Part shown: positions 1 to 8,489 of the stretch, piece after piece
How the letters are laid out: each line of letters begins with the position of its first letter
Numbering within the stretch: position 1 is the first letter of the stretch
Source of the DNA: Algoriphagus sp. TR-M9
GTDB lineage: Bacteria > Bacteroidota > Bacteroidia > Cytophagales > Cyclobacteriaceae
Length of the DNA: 64,000 nucleotides
Assembly: GCF_027594545.1 (NCBI RefSeq)
Contig: NZ_CP115160.1
Location: 1,063,001 to 1,127,000 of the forward strand
Reading direction: 5' to 3'
Translations under genes and position numbers: made by a program
The notes under the pieces: model-generated
Told to the model about the DNA's origin: nothing
Seen by the model: the letters and a program-made list of their open reading frames with translations, nothing else
The model's database searches: none

Positions 1-323
1 AAGTCCTCCTTGCTGATTTGGGGTGTGGAAGGATAGATTCCTAGCTTTTTGACCCTGGCGATTTCCTCTTCAGATTTGTTTTCCCAGACTTTCAAACTAT
101 CCTGAGCTACTTTGAATCCCATAAAAGCAGCCATTTGGGGCAAGACCTTTTGTTGCCAAATATGCTTAGGAAGTAAAGTAGGGGATGGATTGGCATGACA
201 GGAAGCACAGTAGCTTTCGGCTAGAGTTTTACCTTTCAGTTTGCTGTCACTTTGAGCTTGGATGCCATAGCCCAAGTGAAGAAATAGCATAAATAGGAAG
301 ATCGATTTGCGAATAGAAGGCAT
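1..323 (-). CDS. Haem c-motif secreted protein, 5' part only
   Basis: The gene runs off the left edge, so only the first ~107 residues are visible. It starts with a hydrophobic signal peptide (MPSIRKSIFLFMLFLHLGYG, followed by an A-Q cleavage-like site). A single c-type haem motif, C-A-S-C-H, lies near residue 40 in the context AESYCASCHANPSPTLLPK. In Bacteroidetes this arrangement (haem motif, then 'P-x-LLP-x-x-W...VLP-M') is typical of the N-terminus of large secreted proteins whose remainder is a VCBS/FG-GAP beta-propeller, but the propeller part lies outside the window. The likely location is periplasm or outer membrane, with an electron-transfer or binding role. The ATG at 323 is the only start that keeps the signal peptide. 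The exact family is inferred. Confidence 0.7.
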   Translation of the reverse strand, partial: MPSIRKSIFLFMLFLHLGYGIQAQSDSKLKGKTLAESYCASCHANPSPTLLPKHIWQQKVLPQMAAFMGFKVAQDSLKVWENKSEEEIARVKKLGIYPSTPQISKED

Positions 324-430
324 TTTTGTCTAGGTAAAGATACCCGGCTTTTGATCAGAAGTGATTAAGGAGTAAGTTAATCCTTTGGGTGAAAATACCC
401 TTAAATGTAGGTTGAGAATTTAATTTATAT

Positions 431-584
431 GATTATCCGCTTTTCTGCCTGTAAGGAGGCAAAAGTAGCATAGGATATGTTAAAGGCCACTTCAGCCTGT
501 CCCGCTCCTGCGGGGGTCTTCGGTCATCGGTCTTCTGGCCGGTTGAGCGGAGAAATATTGGTTACTGGCATCATTACTTATATC
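431..584 (+). repeat. Fold-back intergenic element, copy A
   Basis: Copy of a dispersed intergenic element. The left end reads GATTATCCGC (431-440) and the right end ACTGGCATCATTACTTATATC, roughly the inverted complement of the left. The core (about 488-543) contains CTGTCCCGCTCCTGCGGG and GGTCTTCTGGCCGGTTGAGC. It aligns base for base with the reverse complement of the element at 5809-5990 and with those near 52.1 and 56.9 kb. There is no coding potential. It lies next to the transposase remnant, but the two sequences look unrelated. Confidence 0.6.
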
Positions 585-601
585 AATGTTTATTTTTAGG
601 A

Positions 602-1515
602 TTATCCAGAATGTTCCACGTACAGAAAGACAGCTGCAATAATTAATCTATCAAATAGTTTTTCTCCAAAGTATCTTCTGTTGAGCTTGTAAGCAAATTG
701 ATGCAGATATTTTTCAGAGAACATATGGTAGATACCCGGAAGATTCTTTTTCAAGTTACTAATGGCCGTATGAACCCAATTTAGTTCTCCATTTGCTGAA
801 TCTTTAGTGGATTTTACCTTGATGTGTTTCTCAACCATTTTTTCCAGATCAACATAGGTTGTATTCTTATCGGTGAATAATACCGATGAGGAGGCTATCG
901 CCTTGCCTACAAACTGTTCAACCTAATCTTTGCTTACATCTTCAAGTTTTTTCATTTTGAAAAAACCACAGTGCTTTCCTTTTTTACCTGAACCTAGGTC
1001 TTCCAGGGGTGTGGATTCGGAAGCCACAGCAACGATGGACTGTTTCTGACTGCCTTTACCTCGTTATAAACGTTCTTGAACCTTTTTTCGGGTCGCTTTT
1101 TCGACATAGGCCTCATCATATTCCACCATTCCTTGAAGCAAATAAAGCTCATCTCTTTTCCCCATTAATGCTCTTATTTTATGCATCAGATCAAAGGCTG
1201 TCTGGTAGCGTTTTAGATCCAGTTGTCGCTGAAACTCCAAACAGGAAAAGCTCTTCTTGGTCGCTGGCATCAATAGGAATGCGGTAAACCAAGTATGCAG
1301 CGACAGATTGCTGGATTCCATCACTGTACCTGCTTTCAAGGATGTCCACCTCCTACAAACGCTGCGTTCAAGGAACTTCCTGCCGGAAACCAATACTGCT
1401 TGGCAAATCCCTTGCAGGTTTTACAATAAACCCCGGTCTTTTTTAGGTACTCTTTCAAAAGTGCCTCACAACTTTCCTCATTTGGAAAATGCCGGATAAA
1501 TTCAATGATAGTCAT
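602..1515 (-). pseudogene. Degenerate IS1595-family transposase
   Basis: This is a decayed DDE transposase of the IS1595 type. The N-terminus starts at the ATG at 1515 (MTIIEFIRHFPNEESCEALL) with a zinc-ribbon C-x-x-C (YCKTCK). The frame shifts near 1375-1390. The second frame carries TSLKAGTVMESS, TKKSFSCLEFQRQL and the first acidic site in VEYDEAYVE. Two in-frame stops follow, one after VQERL and one after LEDVSKD. Between and after them the frame still reads through SVLFTDKNTTYV (second Asp), NWVHTAISNLKK and YKLNRRYFGEKLFDRLI to the natural C-terminus at 602. One frameshift plus two stops make it inactive. I could not see convincing terminal inverted repeats or target duplications, so only the gene body is called. 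Confidence 0.85.
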
Positions 1516-1708
1516 GGCTTTGTGTATTTTTACACAAGTACCGATTACCTTCACATTTACGGAAACTTTTGTAACCACCTGTCAATGAATATTTGGTAAC
1601 GTGTAGGATTCCGTACAGTCATTTTGAATTTTAAAGGAATAAATAATTCGACCAATTGAATTTTGAACTTGTTGTTCCCAGACCTATCTTATTAGGAAAT
1701 TGAGATTT

Positions 1709-2845
1709 ATGAAGAACTTTTTACTACTACCTCTTTTCGTAGTAATAATAGCTTGCAGCGAAAAGACACAAGAAACCCAATCGGAAGCTTACGATGTTCC
1801 AGAACTGTTGATTAGGGACAGCTTAGTGATTGATCACTTGACAAAGCTCTATTTGATTGATGTGAAATCTGACAGATCAGAATACTTGTTTTTTGATTTT
1901 ACGTCCAAGGATTTTTTGCGGGTAAATAGAGATGGACAGGTTATTATTAAAGCAAATAGAAGTGATGATGGGCCTAATAGCTATAAGGAGACCTATTTTT
2001 ACACAGCTGATTATCTTGATAGTGATAAAATCCTGTTGCTTACGTATAATTTTGCGTTTTATTATGATTTGGAGTTCAACCTTCTTGAAAGGAGAAAGCT
2101 TGATTTTTCTTTAGATACCAGGAATGTAGGGGGAAGCAGAGCAGCAGAAGTGTTAGCAAACCAGTTTTATACTTTCTCAATTGAGGCGAGCGATATTGAC
2201 GATGTTTATAGAGGCGAAGAATTTAACATTGCTTATCCATTTTTAACGTTTCGTGACCCACATTCTCTGGCTAAAACTGCCCATGCTTCGATACCTGAGG
2301 AAAGTCAAATCAGAAAATCACCCGCAAACTATGTAAATAAAGATCCCTTAATTTTAGAGAATGATAAAGGTTTATGGGTGTTGTTTCCTAACTCTCCTGA
2401 ACTGTATGTTTTTAATAGAGATAGTCTTAGTCTGAAAAGAACAATTGCTTTAGAGCCAGATGATACCTACAAACAGATTCTACCTCCTAATCCTGAGATT
2501 AATTTTGATGGTTTTTTGAAAGAGCTGGCAGCTTCTCAGTATTTGTCATTTGCTTTTTCTAATGACTATCTCTTGACTATGTATTCTGGTGCAGCTCCGC
2601 AGGCTGAAGTTGATAGATTGCCGAAAGAATACCTGGGAGGACCTGAATTCACGGACCTGGCAGATAAATACAAAACCACAACCTATTATCAGATATTTAA
2701 AGAGGAAAAGAAGCTTTGGGAAGGGACTTGGGATGTAAGGCTCTCCTCCATTCGTAATCTTATCTATTCTGATGCCAAGCCGGGCGAAGATCCCGATGAA
2801 GTAGAGAAGGACGTTCAGACCATTTATTTTTATGAATTGAAATAA
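1709..2845 (+). CDS. DUF4221-family lipoprotein
   Basis: Predicted outer-envelope lipoprotein of 378 residues. From the ATG at 1709 the sequence reads MKNFLLLPLFVVIIACSEK, a lipobox (I-I-A-C) with acylated Cys at residue 17. An in-frame TTG at 1700 is less likely because it adds only three residues ahead of the signal. The body has repeated aromatic beta-strand patterns (for example FFDFTSKDFLRVNRDGQ and GLWVLFPNSPELYVFNRD) suggesting a propeller-like fold, as expected for DUF4221. That family is frequent in Algoriphagus and relatives and has no known function. The gene stands alone downstream of the transposase remnant. The family call is by recognition of the overall pattern and should be confirmed by profile search. 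Confidence 0.7.
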   Translation: MKNFLLLPLFVVIIACSEKTQETQSEAYDVPELLIRDSLVIDHLTKLYLIDVKSDRSEYLFFDFTSKDFLRVNRDGQVIIKANRSDDGPNSYKETYFYTADYLDSDKILLLTYNFAFYYDLEFNLLERRKLDFSLDTRNVGGSRAAEVLANQFYTFSIEASDIDDVYRGEEFNIAYPFLTFRDPHSLAKTAHASIPEESQIRKSPANYVNKDPLILENDKGLWVLFPNSPELYVFNRDSLSLKRTIALEPDDTYKQILPPNPEINFDGFLKELAASQYLSFAFSNDYLLTMYSGAAPQAEVDRLPKEYLGGPEFTDLADKYKTTTYYQIFKEEKKLWEGTWDVRLSSIRNLIYSDAKPGEDPDEVEKDVQTIYFYELK

Positions 2846-2909
2846 ATTTACTTCCAAACAATCTTCCTTTAGAGATGCTTTAGTAGCAAAGCATTTTAAA
2901 GTCTAACAG

Positions 2910-3590
2910 ATGAAAGGAAAGAATATAGTTATCATAGGAGGTACCTCTGGTATTGGAAAAGCCGTAGCAGATTTGGCAAAAGAGAAAGAAGCCAATCTAT
3001 TTCTCTATTCCAAGTCTGCGGAAGGAGTACATCAGCTGGACGTGACAGAGGCTGATGTGAAGCTGGAAGAACTGCCTGAGCAGATCGATGGGTTGGTGTA
3101 TTGCCCGGGGTCGATTAACCTGAAACCATTCCACAGGATTTCTATGGAGGATTTCCAGTCCGAAATGAATATCAATTTTTTTGGGGCAGTGAAAATCCTT
3201 CAGGCCTGTTTGAAAAATCTAAAAAAATCCGGTAACGCCTCCGTAGTGCTCTACAGTACTGTGGCAGTACAAACCGGAATGGGATTTCATGCGGGGATTG
3301 CCTCTGTCAAGGGGGCATTGGAGGGGCTGGTACGTTCTCTCGCCGCAGAATGGGCTCCAAGCAAAATCAGAGTAAACGCTATAGCGCCATCCCTCACAGA
3401 TACGCCTTTAGCTCAACAGCTGGTCAGTACGGATGAAAAACGCTTGGCTTCGGATAAAAGGCACCCCTTGGGCAGAATAGGTAAGCCGGAAGATGTAGCC
3501 GAGGCTACCTGTTTTCTACTTGAGGAAAAATCATCCTGGGTGACCGGACAGATACTTCATGTAGATGGAGGAATGTCAAGTTTGAAATAA
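2910..3590 (+). CDS. Short-chain dehydrogenase/reductase lacking the catalytic Tyr
   Basis: 226-residue classical-size SDR, cytoplasmic. The Rossmann dinucleotide motif GGTSGIG is at residues 10-16. The usual NNAG position reads CPGS at about 65-68. The catalytic Ser matches Ser116 (YSTVAV). In the active-site motif Y-x-x-x-K the Lys is present (Lys134, in IASVKGALEG) but the Tyr position is Ile130. The C-terminal half is normal, with RVNAIAPSLTDTPLA and a final GQILHVDGGMS. The substitution could mean a changed mechanism or loss of dehydrogenase activity. Similar Tyr-less SDRs are, as far as I recall, a recurring subgroup in Bacteroidetes. It sits 64 bases after the DUF4221 gene on the same strand. 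The substrate is unknown. Confidence 0.85.
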   Translation: MKGKNIVIIGGTSGIGKAVADLAKEKEANLFLYSKSAEGVHQLDVTEADVKLEELPEQIDGLVYCPGSINLKPFHRISMEDFQSEMNINFFGAVKILQACLKNLKKSGNASVVLYSTVAVQTGMGFHAGIASVKGALEGLVRSLAAEWAPSKIRVNAIAPSLTDTPLAQQLVSTDEKRLASDKRHPLGRIGKPEDVAEATCFLLEEKSSWVTGQILHVDGGMSSLK

Positions 3591-3836
3591 AGTCTGGCCC
3601 GAAAATAAATACACGGTATGTTGAATTTATTGCACATGGGTATGGTGTAATGTGTTGATAATATGTGTTTTAACTAGTTTTTGGGGCGGTGTGGGCCTTG
3701 GAATAGTTTTGGTGACTTTTTAGATGAATTAGAAAGGAAATCATAAAAGAACATCAACTTGTGATGTTTTTATTACCTGGATTAGGGTCTTGAAAATTGA
3801 TTTTCCTTTAAGATGTTTCACTAAAATTTGCTCACT

Positions 3837-4433
3837 ATGAAAAATTTAACATACCTATTTCTCCTAACATTTTTCAGTGTTTCGCTGCTCTCTTGCTCCC
3901 AAAAAAGTATGAAAGTGGTGACTAGGGAAGATGGAGGAGCCAGCTTATCCGATTACAATACTTACGCTTGGATTTCTGATAAGGAAAATATTCCAAATGC
4001 CTATGCGCTGGTCGGAAATAGTACTGCTTTGGTACTGAATAATGAATCAGCTCAGAAAATGGTAAAAGAAGCTGTGGAGCTTCAGATGGAAGCGCGTGGT
4101 TTTGCAAAGGACGATTCAAACCCTGATATGCTGATCAATTTTCAAGTACTGGGAGAAGATACAGAACTGAGAAAGTATATTCTAGATAATGGTCAGGATT
4201 ACCTGGGTTTTGGTCCTAGATCTAAAGCTACCCAGATGGTGCCAGTAGATAAAGGAACTGTACTGATCAACTTTATGGATGCTACCAGTGGAAATCAGAT
4301 CTGGCAAGGATATGCTGCCGGGGCGCTTAGAGACAGTGATATGAAAAATATGAGTGTCATGGAAGAGCGCGTGGGTGCCATCTTCGAAGACTTTGATTTC
4401 AATCAGTTTGAAACCAGCGTGACTGCAGAATAA
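3837..4433 (+). CDS. DUF4136-domain lipoprotein
   Basis: 198-residue lipoprotein starting MKNLTYLFLLTFFSVSLLSC (Cys20 acylation site). The TTG at 3828 is in frame but would put three residues ahead of the ATG. The body matches the DUF4136 pattern: an early DYNTYAW, a central amphipathic helix (AQKMVKEAVELQMEARGF), PDMLINFQV, and a C-terminal half with LINFMDATSGNQIWQGYA. These proteins are small envelope lipoproteins of unknown role. The gene has its own 246-base upstream gap and is followed directly by a clear terminator, so it is probably monocistronic. Confidence 0.8.
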   Translation: MKNLTYLFLLTFFSVSLLSCSQKSMKVVTREDGGASLSDYNTYAWISDKENIPNAYALVGNSTALVLNNESAQKMVKEAVELQMEARGFAKDDSNPDMLINFQVLGEDTELRKYILDNGQDYLGFGPRSKATQMVPVDKGTVLINFMDATSGNQIWQGYAAGALRDSDMKNMSVMEERVGAIFEDFDFNQFETSVTAE

Positions 4434-4463
4434 AATCCAGATTTAATTGTAGTTGATTGTGCC

Positions 4464-4493
4464 AATCCCGGACTCGATGTTCGGGATTTTTTT
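4464..4493 (+). terminator. Rho-independent terminator after DUF4136 gene
   Basis: Inverted repeat AATCCCG / CGGGATT separated by about 11 bases and followed by a run of seven T. It lies 30 bases after the stop codon of the DUF4136 lipoprotein gene. Confidence 0.8.
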
Positions 4494-4508
4494 AGGTATA
4501 TACCGTAG

Positions 4509-4781
4509 AATCAGATTATTATTTTTAGATCTGATTATCCGCAATGATGCCAGTAGTTAAAGAATGTGGCTAGATAGTAGCGGGTAATCGTCCACCGACG
4601 AAAGTCCACTGCCCACAGCAAGTAGTAAGAAACCTTAACCTATAATGTCTCTCGCTCATGGTATGAAAAGCGGATATCCATATTTTAGCTATGAAAGCTA
4701 GTATGACTAAAAAGTCACAAACTGGTATGATTATCATCCATGAGAGATTCCATCCCGTATCCTTCGTCACGGGATAGGTTC
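4509..4781. repeat. Intergenic repeat-rich block, divergent fold-back copy E
   Basis: No gene is supported here. The block starts with an 8-bp inverted repeat AATCAGAT/ATCTGATT (4509-4536). It then has GATTATCCGCAATGATGCCAGTAG (split here: GATTATCCGC at 4533 and AATGATGCCAGTAG after it), the best preserved example of the end sequence shared by copies A-D. A partial inverted partner, AAAGCGGATATCC, ends near 4681. Further hairpins follow, including ATCCCGT...ACGGGAT (4752-4775). The usual core is only faintly recognisable, so this may be a rearranged copy. Confidence 0.45.
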
Positions 4782-4809
4782 TGACGAATAAAAATCAAAT
4801 CATAAACAG

Positions 4810-5805
4810 ATGAAACGACCTATCTTTCTTTTAACTCTGAGCTTCATATTTCTTTTGTCCTGCGGCAAATCCGATCACACAGCTCCATATATACATACAG
4901 TCACCGGAGCCGTACCTCTTGATTCTATGGGTTTAAGCTTGATTCATGAGCATATGCTGGTGGATTTTATCGGAGCAGATGCTGTTTCCCCGCATCGGTA
5001 TAATCAGGAGGAAGTGATTGCTAAAGTTTTGCCTTATCTACTTGAGGTCAAAGCGTTTGGTGTTAAAACAATTTTTGATTGTACACCATCCTATTTGGCA
5101 AAAGATCCGGAATTATTGAAAATTCTGAGTGAAAAGTCCGGGATTCAAATTCTGACTAATACAGGTTTCTATGGTGCAGTCGCCGGTAAGTACCTGCCTG
5201 ATTTTGTGTTTGAAGAGACAGCAGTTCAACTGGCTGATCGCTGGATAGCTGAATATGAAAATGGAATAGGCGAAACGGGTATTAAGCCAGCTTTTATCAA
5301 AATCTCTGTCAATGAAGAAATACCACTGAGAGAAGTGGATGCGAAGCTGGTAAAAGCAGCTGGTCTGACGCATCAAAAAACTGCTATGCAAATCGCTTCC
5401 CATACCGGAACCTGGGCTACGGCGGAGCAAGAAGTAGAAATTCTAATGCAAATCGGAGTGGATCCTTCTGCATTTGTGTGGGTACATGCTCAGGCCGAGC
5501 AGGATTTTCAAAATTATCTGCAAGCCGCCAGGCTTGGCGTTTGGATCAGTCTAGATGGAATTGGATGGAGTTTGGATGAATATGTAGAGCGCCTACTTTT
5601 CGCGAAGGAAAATGGGTTTTTGGGAAATGTGCTGATCTCACATGATGCCGGGTGGTATGATCCATCCAAGCCTGGCGGGGGAGACTTCGTTCCTTTCACC
5701 AATATTTTCGAAAAGCTGATGCCGGCGCTAAATGAAAAAGGTTTTGAGCAAACGGATTGGGAGATGTTATTGGAAGAGAATCCCAAGCAGGCTTTTGGAA
5801 ATTAA
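4810..5805 (+). CDS. Phosphotriesterase-family metal hydrolase, lipoprotein
   Basis: 331-residue amidohydrolase-superfamily enzyme with a lipoprotein signal (FIFLLSC, Cys18). The complete binuclear-metal set of the phosphotriesterase/lactonase family is visible: H46-E-H48 in LIHEHML, the carbamylatable Lys164 (FIKISVN), His198 (IASHTG), His226 (WVHAQAE) and Asp279 (ISHDAGW). The short DGIGWS loop is also typical. Members of this family include PTE homologues and lactonases; the natural substrate cannot be told from sequence. Export to the periplasm is expected. It is flanked on both sides by repeat blocks rather than an operon. Confidence 0.88.
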   Translation: MKRPIFLLTLSFIFLLSCGKSDHTAPYIHTVTGAVPLDSMGLSLIHEHMLVDFIGADAVSPHRYNQEEVIAKVLPYLLEVKAFGVKTIFDCTPSYLAKDPELLKILSEKSGIQILTNTGFYGAVAGKYLPDFVFEETAVQLADRWIAEYENGIGETGIKPAFIKISVNEEIPLREVDAKLVKAAGLTHQKTAMQIASHTGTWATAEQEVEILMQIGVDPSAFVWVHAQAEQDFQNYLQAARLGVWISLDGIGWSLDEYVERLLFAKENGFLGNVLISHDAGWYDPSKPGGGDFVPFTNIFEKLMPALNEKGFEQTDWEMLLEENPKQAFGN

Positions 5806-5808
5806 TAA

Positions 5809-5990
5809 TTGGCAATATGGATATACGGAGTGGTGCCAGTCACCAAAATCTTTTTGCTTACCTGGTCAGAAGACCGCGAAGAATCGCGCAGTAGCGGGAT
5901 AGGCCGAAATGACCACAATTTTTAAGTTTAACGTACCTTTATTGCTTTGGTCTCTTTACCGGCTGGAAAGCGGGAATCCATAATTGCCAA
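5809..5990 (-). repeat. Fold-back intergenic element, copy B
   Basis: Element bounded by near-perfect inverted ends, TTGGCAATATGGA (5809-5821) and TCCATAATTGCCAA (5977-5990). Inside, reading the minus strand, are TTTCGGCCTATCCCGCTACT, CGGTCTTCTGACCAGG and a GTGACTGGCAC...CGTATATCC end, matching copy A at 488-584 over about 90 bases. It fills the gap between the phosphotriesterase-like gene and the minus-strand gene ending at 6025. No coding potential. Confidence 0.65.
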
Positions 5991-6024
5991 ATTTCAAGAG
6001 TCAATTTCCAAGTTCAACTTGAGA

Positions 6025-6627
6025 TTACTTTAATTTGAACCCCATTCTGTACGTTGCCATTAAGTACCACGGCCAATAACCTCCGAACGAAGACATGCTC
6101 ACTAATGCCGAGTTTCTTCTATTTTCATTTTTGCTTTTCCAGTCAAATACGACCTGTTGTGTATAACCTAACCTGGCAAACCGCTCTATGCTATACAAAT
6201 ATTCATAATATGTCCCAAGCTCATCTTGCCTTAAGTAAGCTCCATCGGTACTGTTTTCACTTCCGATTTGAAAAGAAGGTCCAAAGGCCAAAGAGATTCT
6301 AAAATCCTTTTTAGTTTTCAGTACATCGTATTTCAATGTGGCACTGGTGAAAAGGCCAGAAGAATTATCCTGACCAAAATTTGGGTCATCAAAATTGTCG
6401 AATGATTTAATCGATTGGTAATAGGTCAAAGAGGGGTTCAAAGTAGTCCTCTTACCTAAGGAATAACTCAGTTCATTACTCACATGAATGCCATAAAGTC
6501 CTATGTTTCCATCAATTGCAGGGCCGGCACCTATATAGTATGTCAGGTTTTTTGCTTCTTGAGCAAAGGAGCTTGACCCTAAAAAAAGAGTAAGGAGGAT
6601 AAAGTGCTGAAGTATTTTTATAGTCAT
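6025..6627 (-). CDS. Putative outer-membrane beta-barrel protein
   Basis: 200 residues with a signal peptide (MTIKILQHFILLTLFLGSSS, cleavage near FAQ/E). The mature part alternates polar and aromatic residues in strand-length blocks (LTYYIGAGPAI, LNPSLTYYQS, FTSATLKYDV, RISLAFGPSF) and ends ...YLMATYRMGFKLK. This is typical of a small eight-strand type outer-membrane barrel. I do not recognise a specific family. It is 58 bases downstream of the M28 peptidase gene on the same strand and may be co-transcribed. No function is assigned. Confidence 0.6.
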   Translation of the reverse strand: MTIKILQHFILLTLFLGSSSFAQEAKNLTYYIGAGPAIDGNIGLYGIHVSNELSYSLGKRTTLNPSLTYYQSIKSFDNFDDPNFGQDNSSGLFTSATLKYDVLKTKKDFRISLAFGPSFQIGSENSTDGAYLRQDELGTYYEYLYSIERFARLGYTQQVVFDWKSKNENRRNSALVSMSSFGGYWPWYLMATYRMGFKLK

Positions 6628-6685
6628 AAAGTTTATTTAAGTATTTGACCGAAAGCTAACAAAAAAACTTAGTTGCAATTATGGG

Positions 6686-8395
6686 CTACAGCTGGGGAGT
6701 CTTGTTCTTTAATTCTTCTTTGGCCTGGGATATCTTTTGCAAAGTAGCCTGATCATTTTCACTAATCAGAGCTTTGATGGAATCCAAGGCTTTGGCATAA
6801 TATTCTACCCAGGTATCCAAAATCAATTGCTCATCTTTTTTTGATCCACCGCCTGCTATAGCATCTTTACTCAGCTGAAACTCGGTTTGCAATCTAGCAT
6901 GGGCTGCTGATGAAAGCATCAACACGAGTTGATCGGCAGTGTGTTCGTCCGCGTTCAAAAGGGTGTAAGCCGAAACCAAGGCGGCTGTCCCTACATTTTG
7001 CATGGTTTTCTGGGAGACCTTGTCCAGACGGTCATTATCGGTGTGATAAAACTGATCCGTAAAGTGCCAAAGCAATAGTCCTGGAATATCTGCCCTCAAA
7101 AAGGGCGTGTGATCAGATCCTCCTTCAAAGGGATTGGTTTTGACCACCCAGTCTGCATACTCACCTTGCGTTTCAAAAACGCTTATGATAAAATCATTGA
7201 GGTAGTGAGGAGTCATGTCCTCGACTTTCAGTGGTCTGCCTCCCCATTCGCTATGCTTATCCTCTCCTCGTGTCCAGATAGCACTTGGGTCAGGCATTTT
7301 TTCTATCAGGAAAGTTCCACCTGTGATAGCTGTGTTTTCGCCCACCATGTCCAGGGAAATGCCCCAGTTGATGGCGGCTTCTCTTTTGTCCTTTTCTTGT
7401 ATATACCGTCCTGTGGATACGATTTCGTCCCCCCAGAGAAAGGTAAGCGTGCGCTTCAGGTCTAGCTTCCCTTGTTTGATCAGATCAGCGGTAATGCTTG
7501 CCATTTCCAGTTGAGTGCCCACTCCGGTGGCGTTGTCATTGGCACCAGGTTCCTGGATATGGGCAGAAAAAACCAAGCTTTCCAGGGGTAATTCCGAGCC
7601 TTTCACATTGGCGACTACGGTCAGTTCCTCCGATTCATAAATCTTGGTTTCTACCTTTGCCAGGACTTCTACTTTGCCTTTGGCTAGGGCTGATTTTAGT
7701 TGGTCCTTGGCCCGGTAAGACAATGCAATGGCCCAGATGGGATTCTTTTCATCATACCTCAACCCTCGAAATTGGATGGAAGTGGTGTTTTTTTCTGGCT
7801 GAAGGTACTCCGGCATGTCGTATGTCAGCACTCCCAAAGCTGCATTTTCTCCTACAAAAGACTGAAGCGCTCTGAAGCTTAACTGGTCCGAAAAGATGAT
7901 CTTTCCCTTGACAGCACTAGCAGTCAGTTGATCTCTAGACGATATGTAGACCACTTCAGCTCTCACTCCGGATGGGGGAGTGGAGGAGGAGTATTGGTAA
8001 GTCATATTTCGGTTGGTCTCGGAGTTGAGCAGTAAGTCATCGGTGCCGAGTATTTCCAGGGATGCAGCTACTGGCTCCCATGTTGGCCGATTCATTTTCC
8101 TAGTTTCGATTCGGTAAGTGAACCTGTCTGAGGAGGATGCATTTTCTTCTAAAACATAGCCTGCAGCTTCCAGTTTTTCAGCAATCCTATAGACGGTGGC
8201 ATCAAATCCGGTGTTGCCCGCAAGTCTCCAATATTGCTCCACAAAACCAACTGTTTCATAGGCCAAATCGGCTTTGAATTCCGGGCGTACTAGGCTGAAA
8301 TAGGGATTGATACTTTGATGTAGGGGGGATTTCTGCGCAAAAGAAACGCCCGAGAGACTGATTAGAACTAGGAGGAATGTTGCTTTTAAATTCAT
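6686..8395 (-). CDS. M28-family zinc aminopeptidase, secreted
   Basis: 569 residues: signal peptide (cleavage about residue 20, VSFA-Q), a long N-terminal half with a PA-like inserted region (about 110-250), and an M28 peptidase domain (about 255-500). Metal positions are readable: His279, bridging Asp287 in GANDNATG, Glu324 (WGDEIVSTG), Asp349 (SLDMVGEN) and His451 (YHTDNDRLD), with EGGSDHTPF at 424-431. The motif normally H-x-D reads H279-I-Q here, an unusual change in a residue that supports the first ligand. It likely degrades peptides in the periplasm or outside the cell. It lies 94 bases after the MFS permease gene on the same strand. Confidence 0.88.
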   Translation of the reverse strand: MNLKATFLLVLISLSGVSFAQKSPLHQSINPYFSLVRPEFKADLAYETVGFVEQYWRLAGNTGFDATVYRIAEKLEAAGYVLEENASSSDRFTYRIETRKMNRPTWEPVAASLEILGTDDLLLNSETNRNMTYQYSSSTPPSGVRAEVVYISSRDQLTASAVKGKIIFSDQLSFRALQSFVGENAALGVLTYDMPEYLQPEKNTTSIQFRGLRYDEKNPIWAIALSYRAKDQLKSALAKGKVEVLAKVETKIYESEELTVVANVKGSELPLESLVFSAHIQEPGANDNATGVGTQLEMASITADLIKQGKLDLKRTLTFLWGDEIVSTGRYIQEKDKREAAINWGISLDMVGENTAITGGTFLIEKMPDPSAIWTRGEDKHSEWGGRPLKVEDMTPHYLNDFIISVFETQGEYADWVVKTNPFEGGSDHTPFLRADIPGLLLWHFTDQFYHTDNDRLDKVSQKTMQNVGTAALVSAYTLLNADEHTADQLVLMLSSAAHARLQTEFQLSKDAIAGGGSKKDEQLILDTWVEYYAKALDSIKALISENDQATLQKISQAKEELKNKTPQL

Positions 8396-8489
8396 GCTGG
8401 ATTAGTTTTCCGTTGCTAGTTAGTGTTTTCTAAGTGTAAAATGGAAACCGCTTAAAGAAACAGAATGCTGTGGGCTTAGGTGAAGAGGA

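Noticed and set aside
4570..4770. 66-residue minus-strand open frame
   Set aside because: Lies wholly in a repeat-rich intergenic block, has no family signature and overlaps several hairpins.
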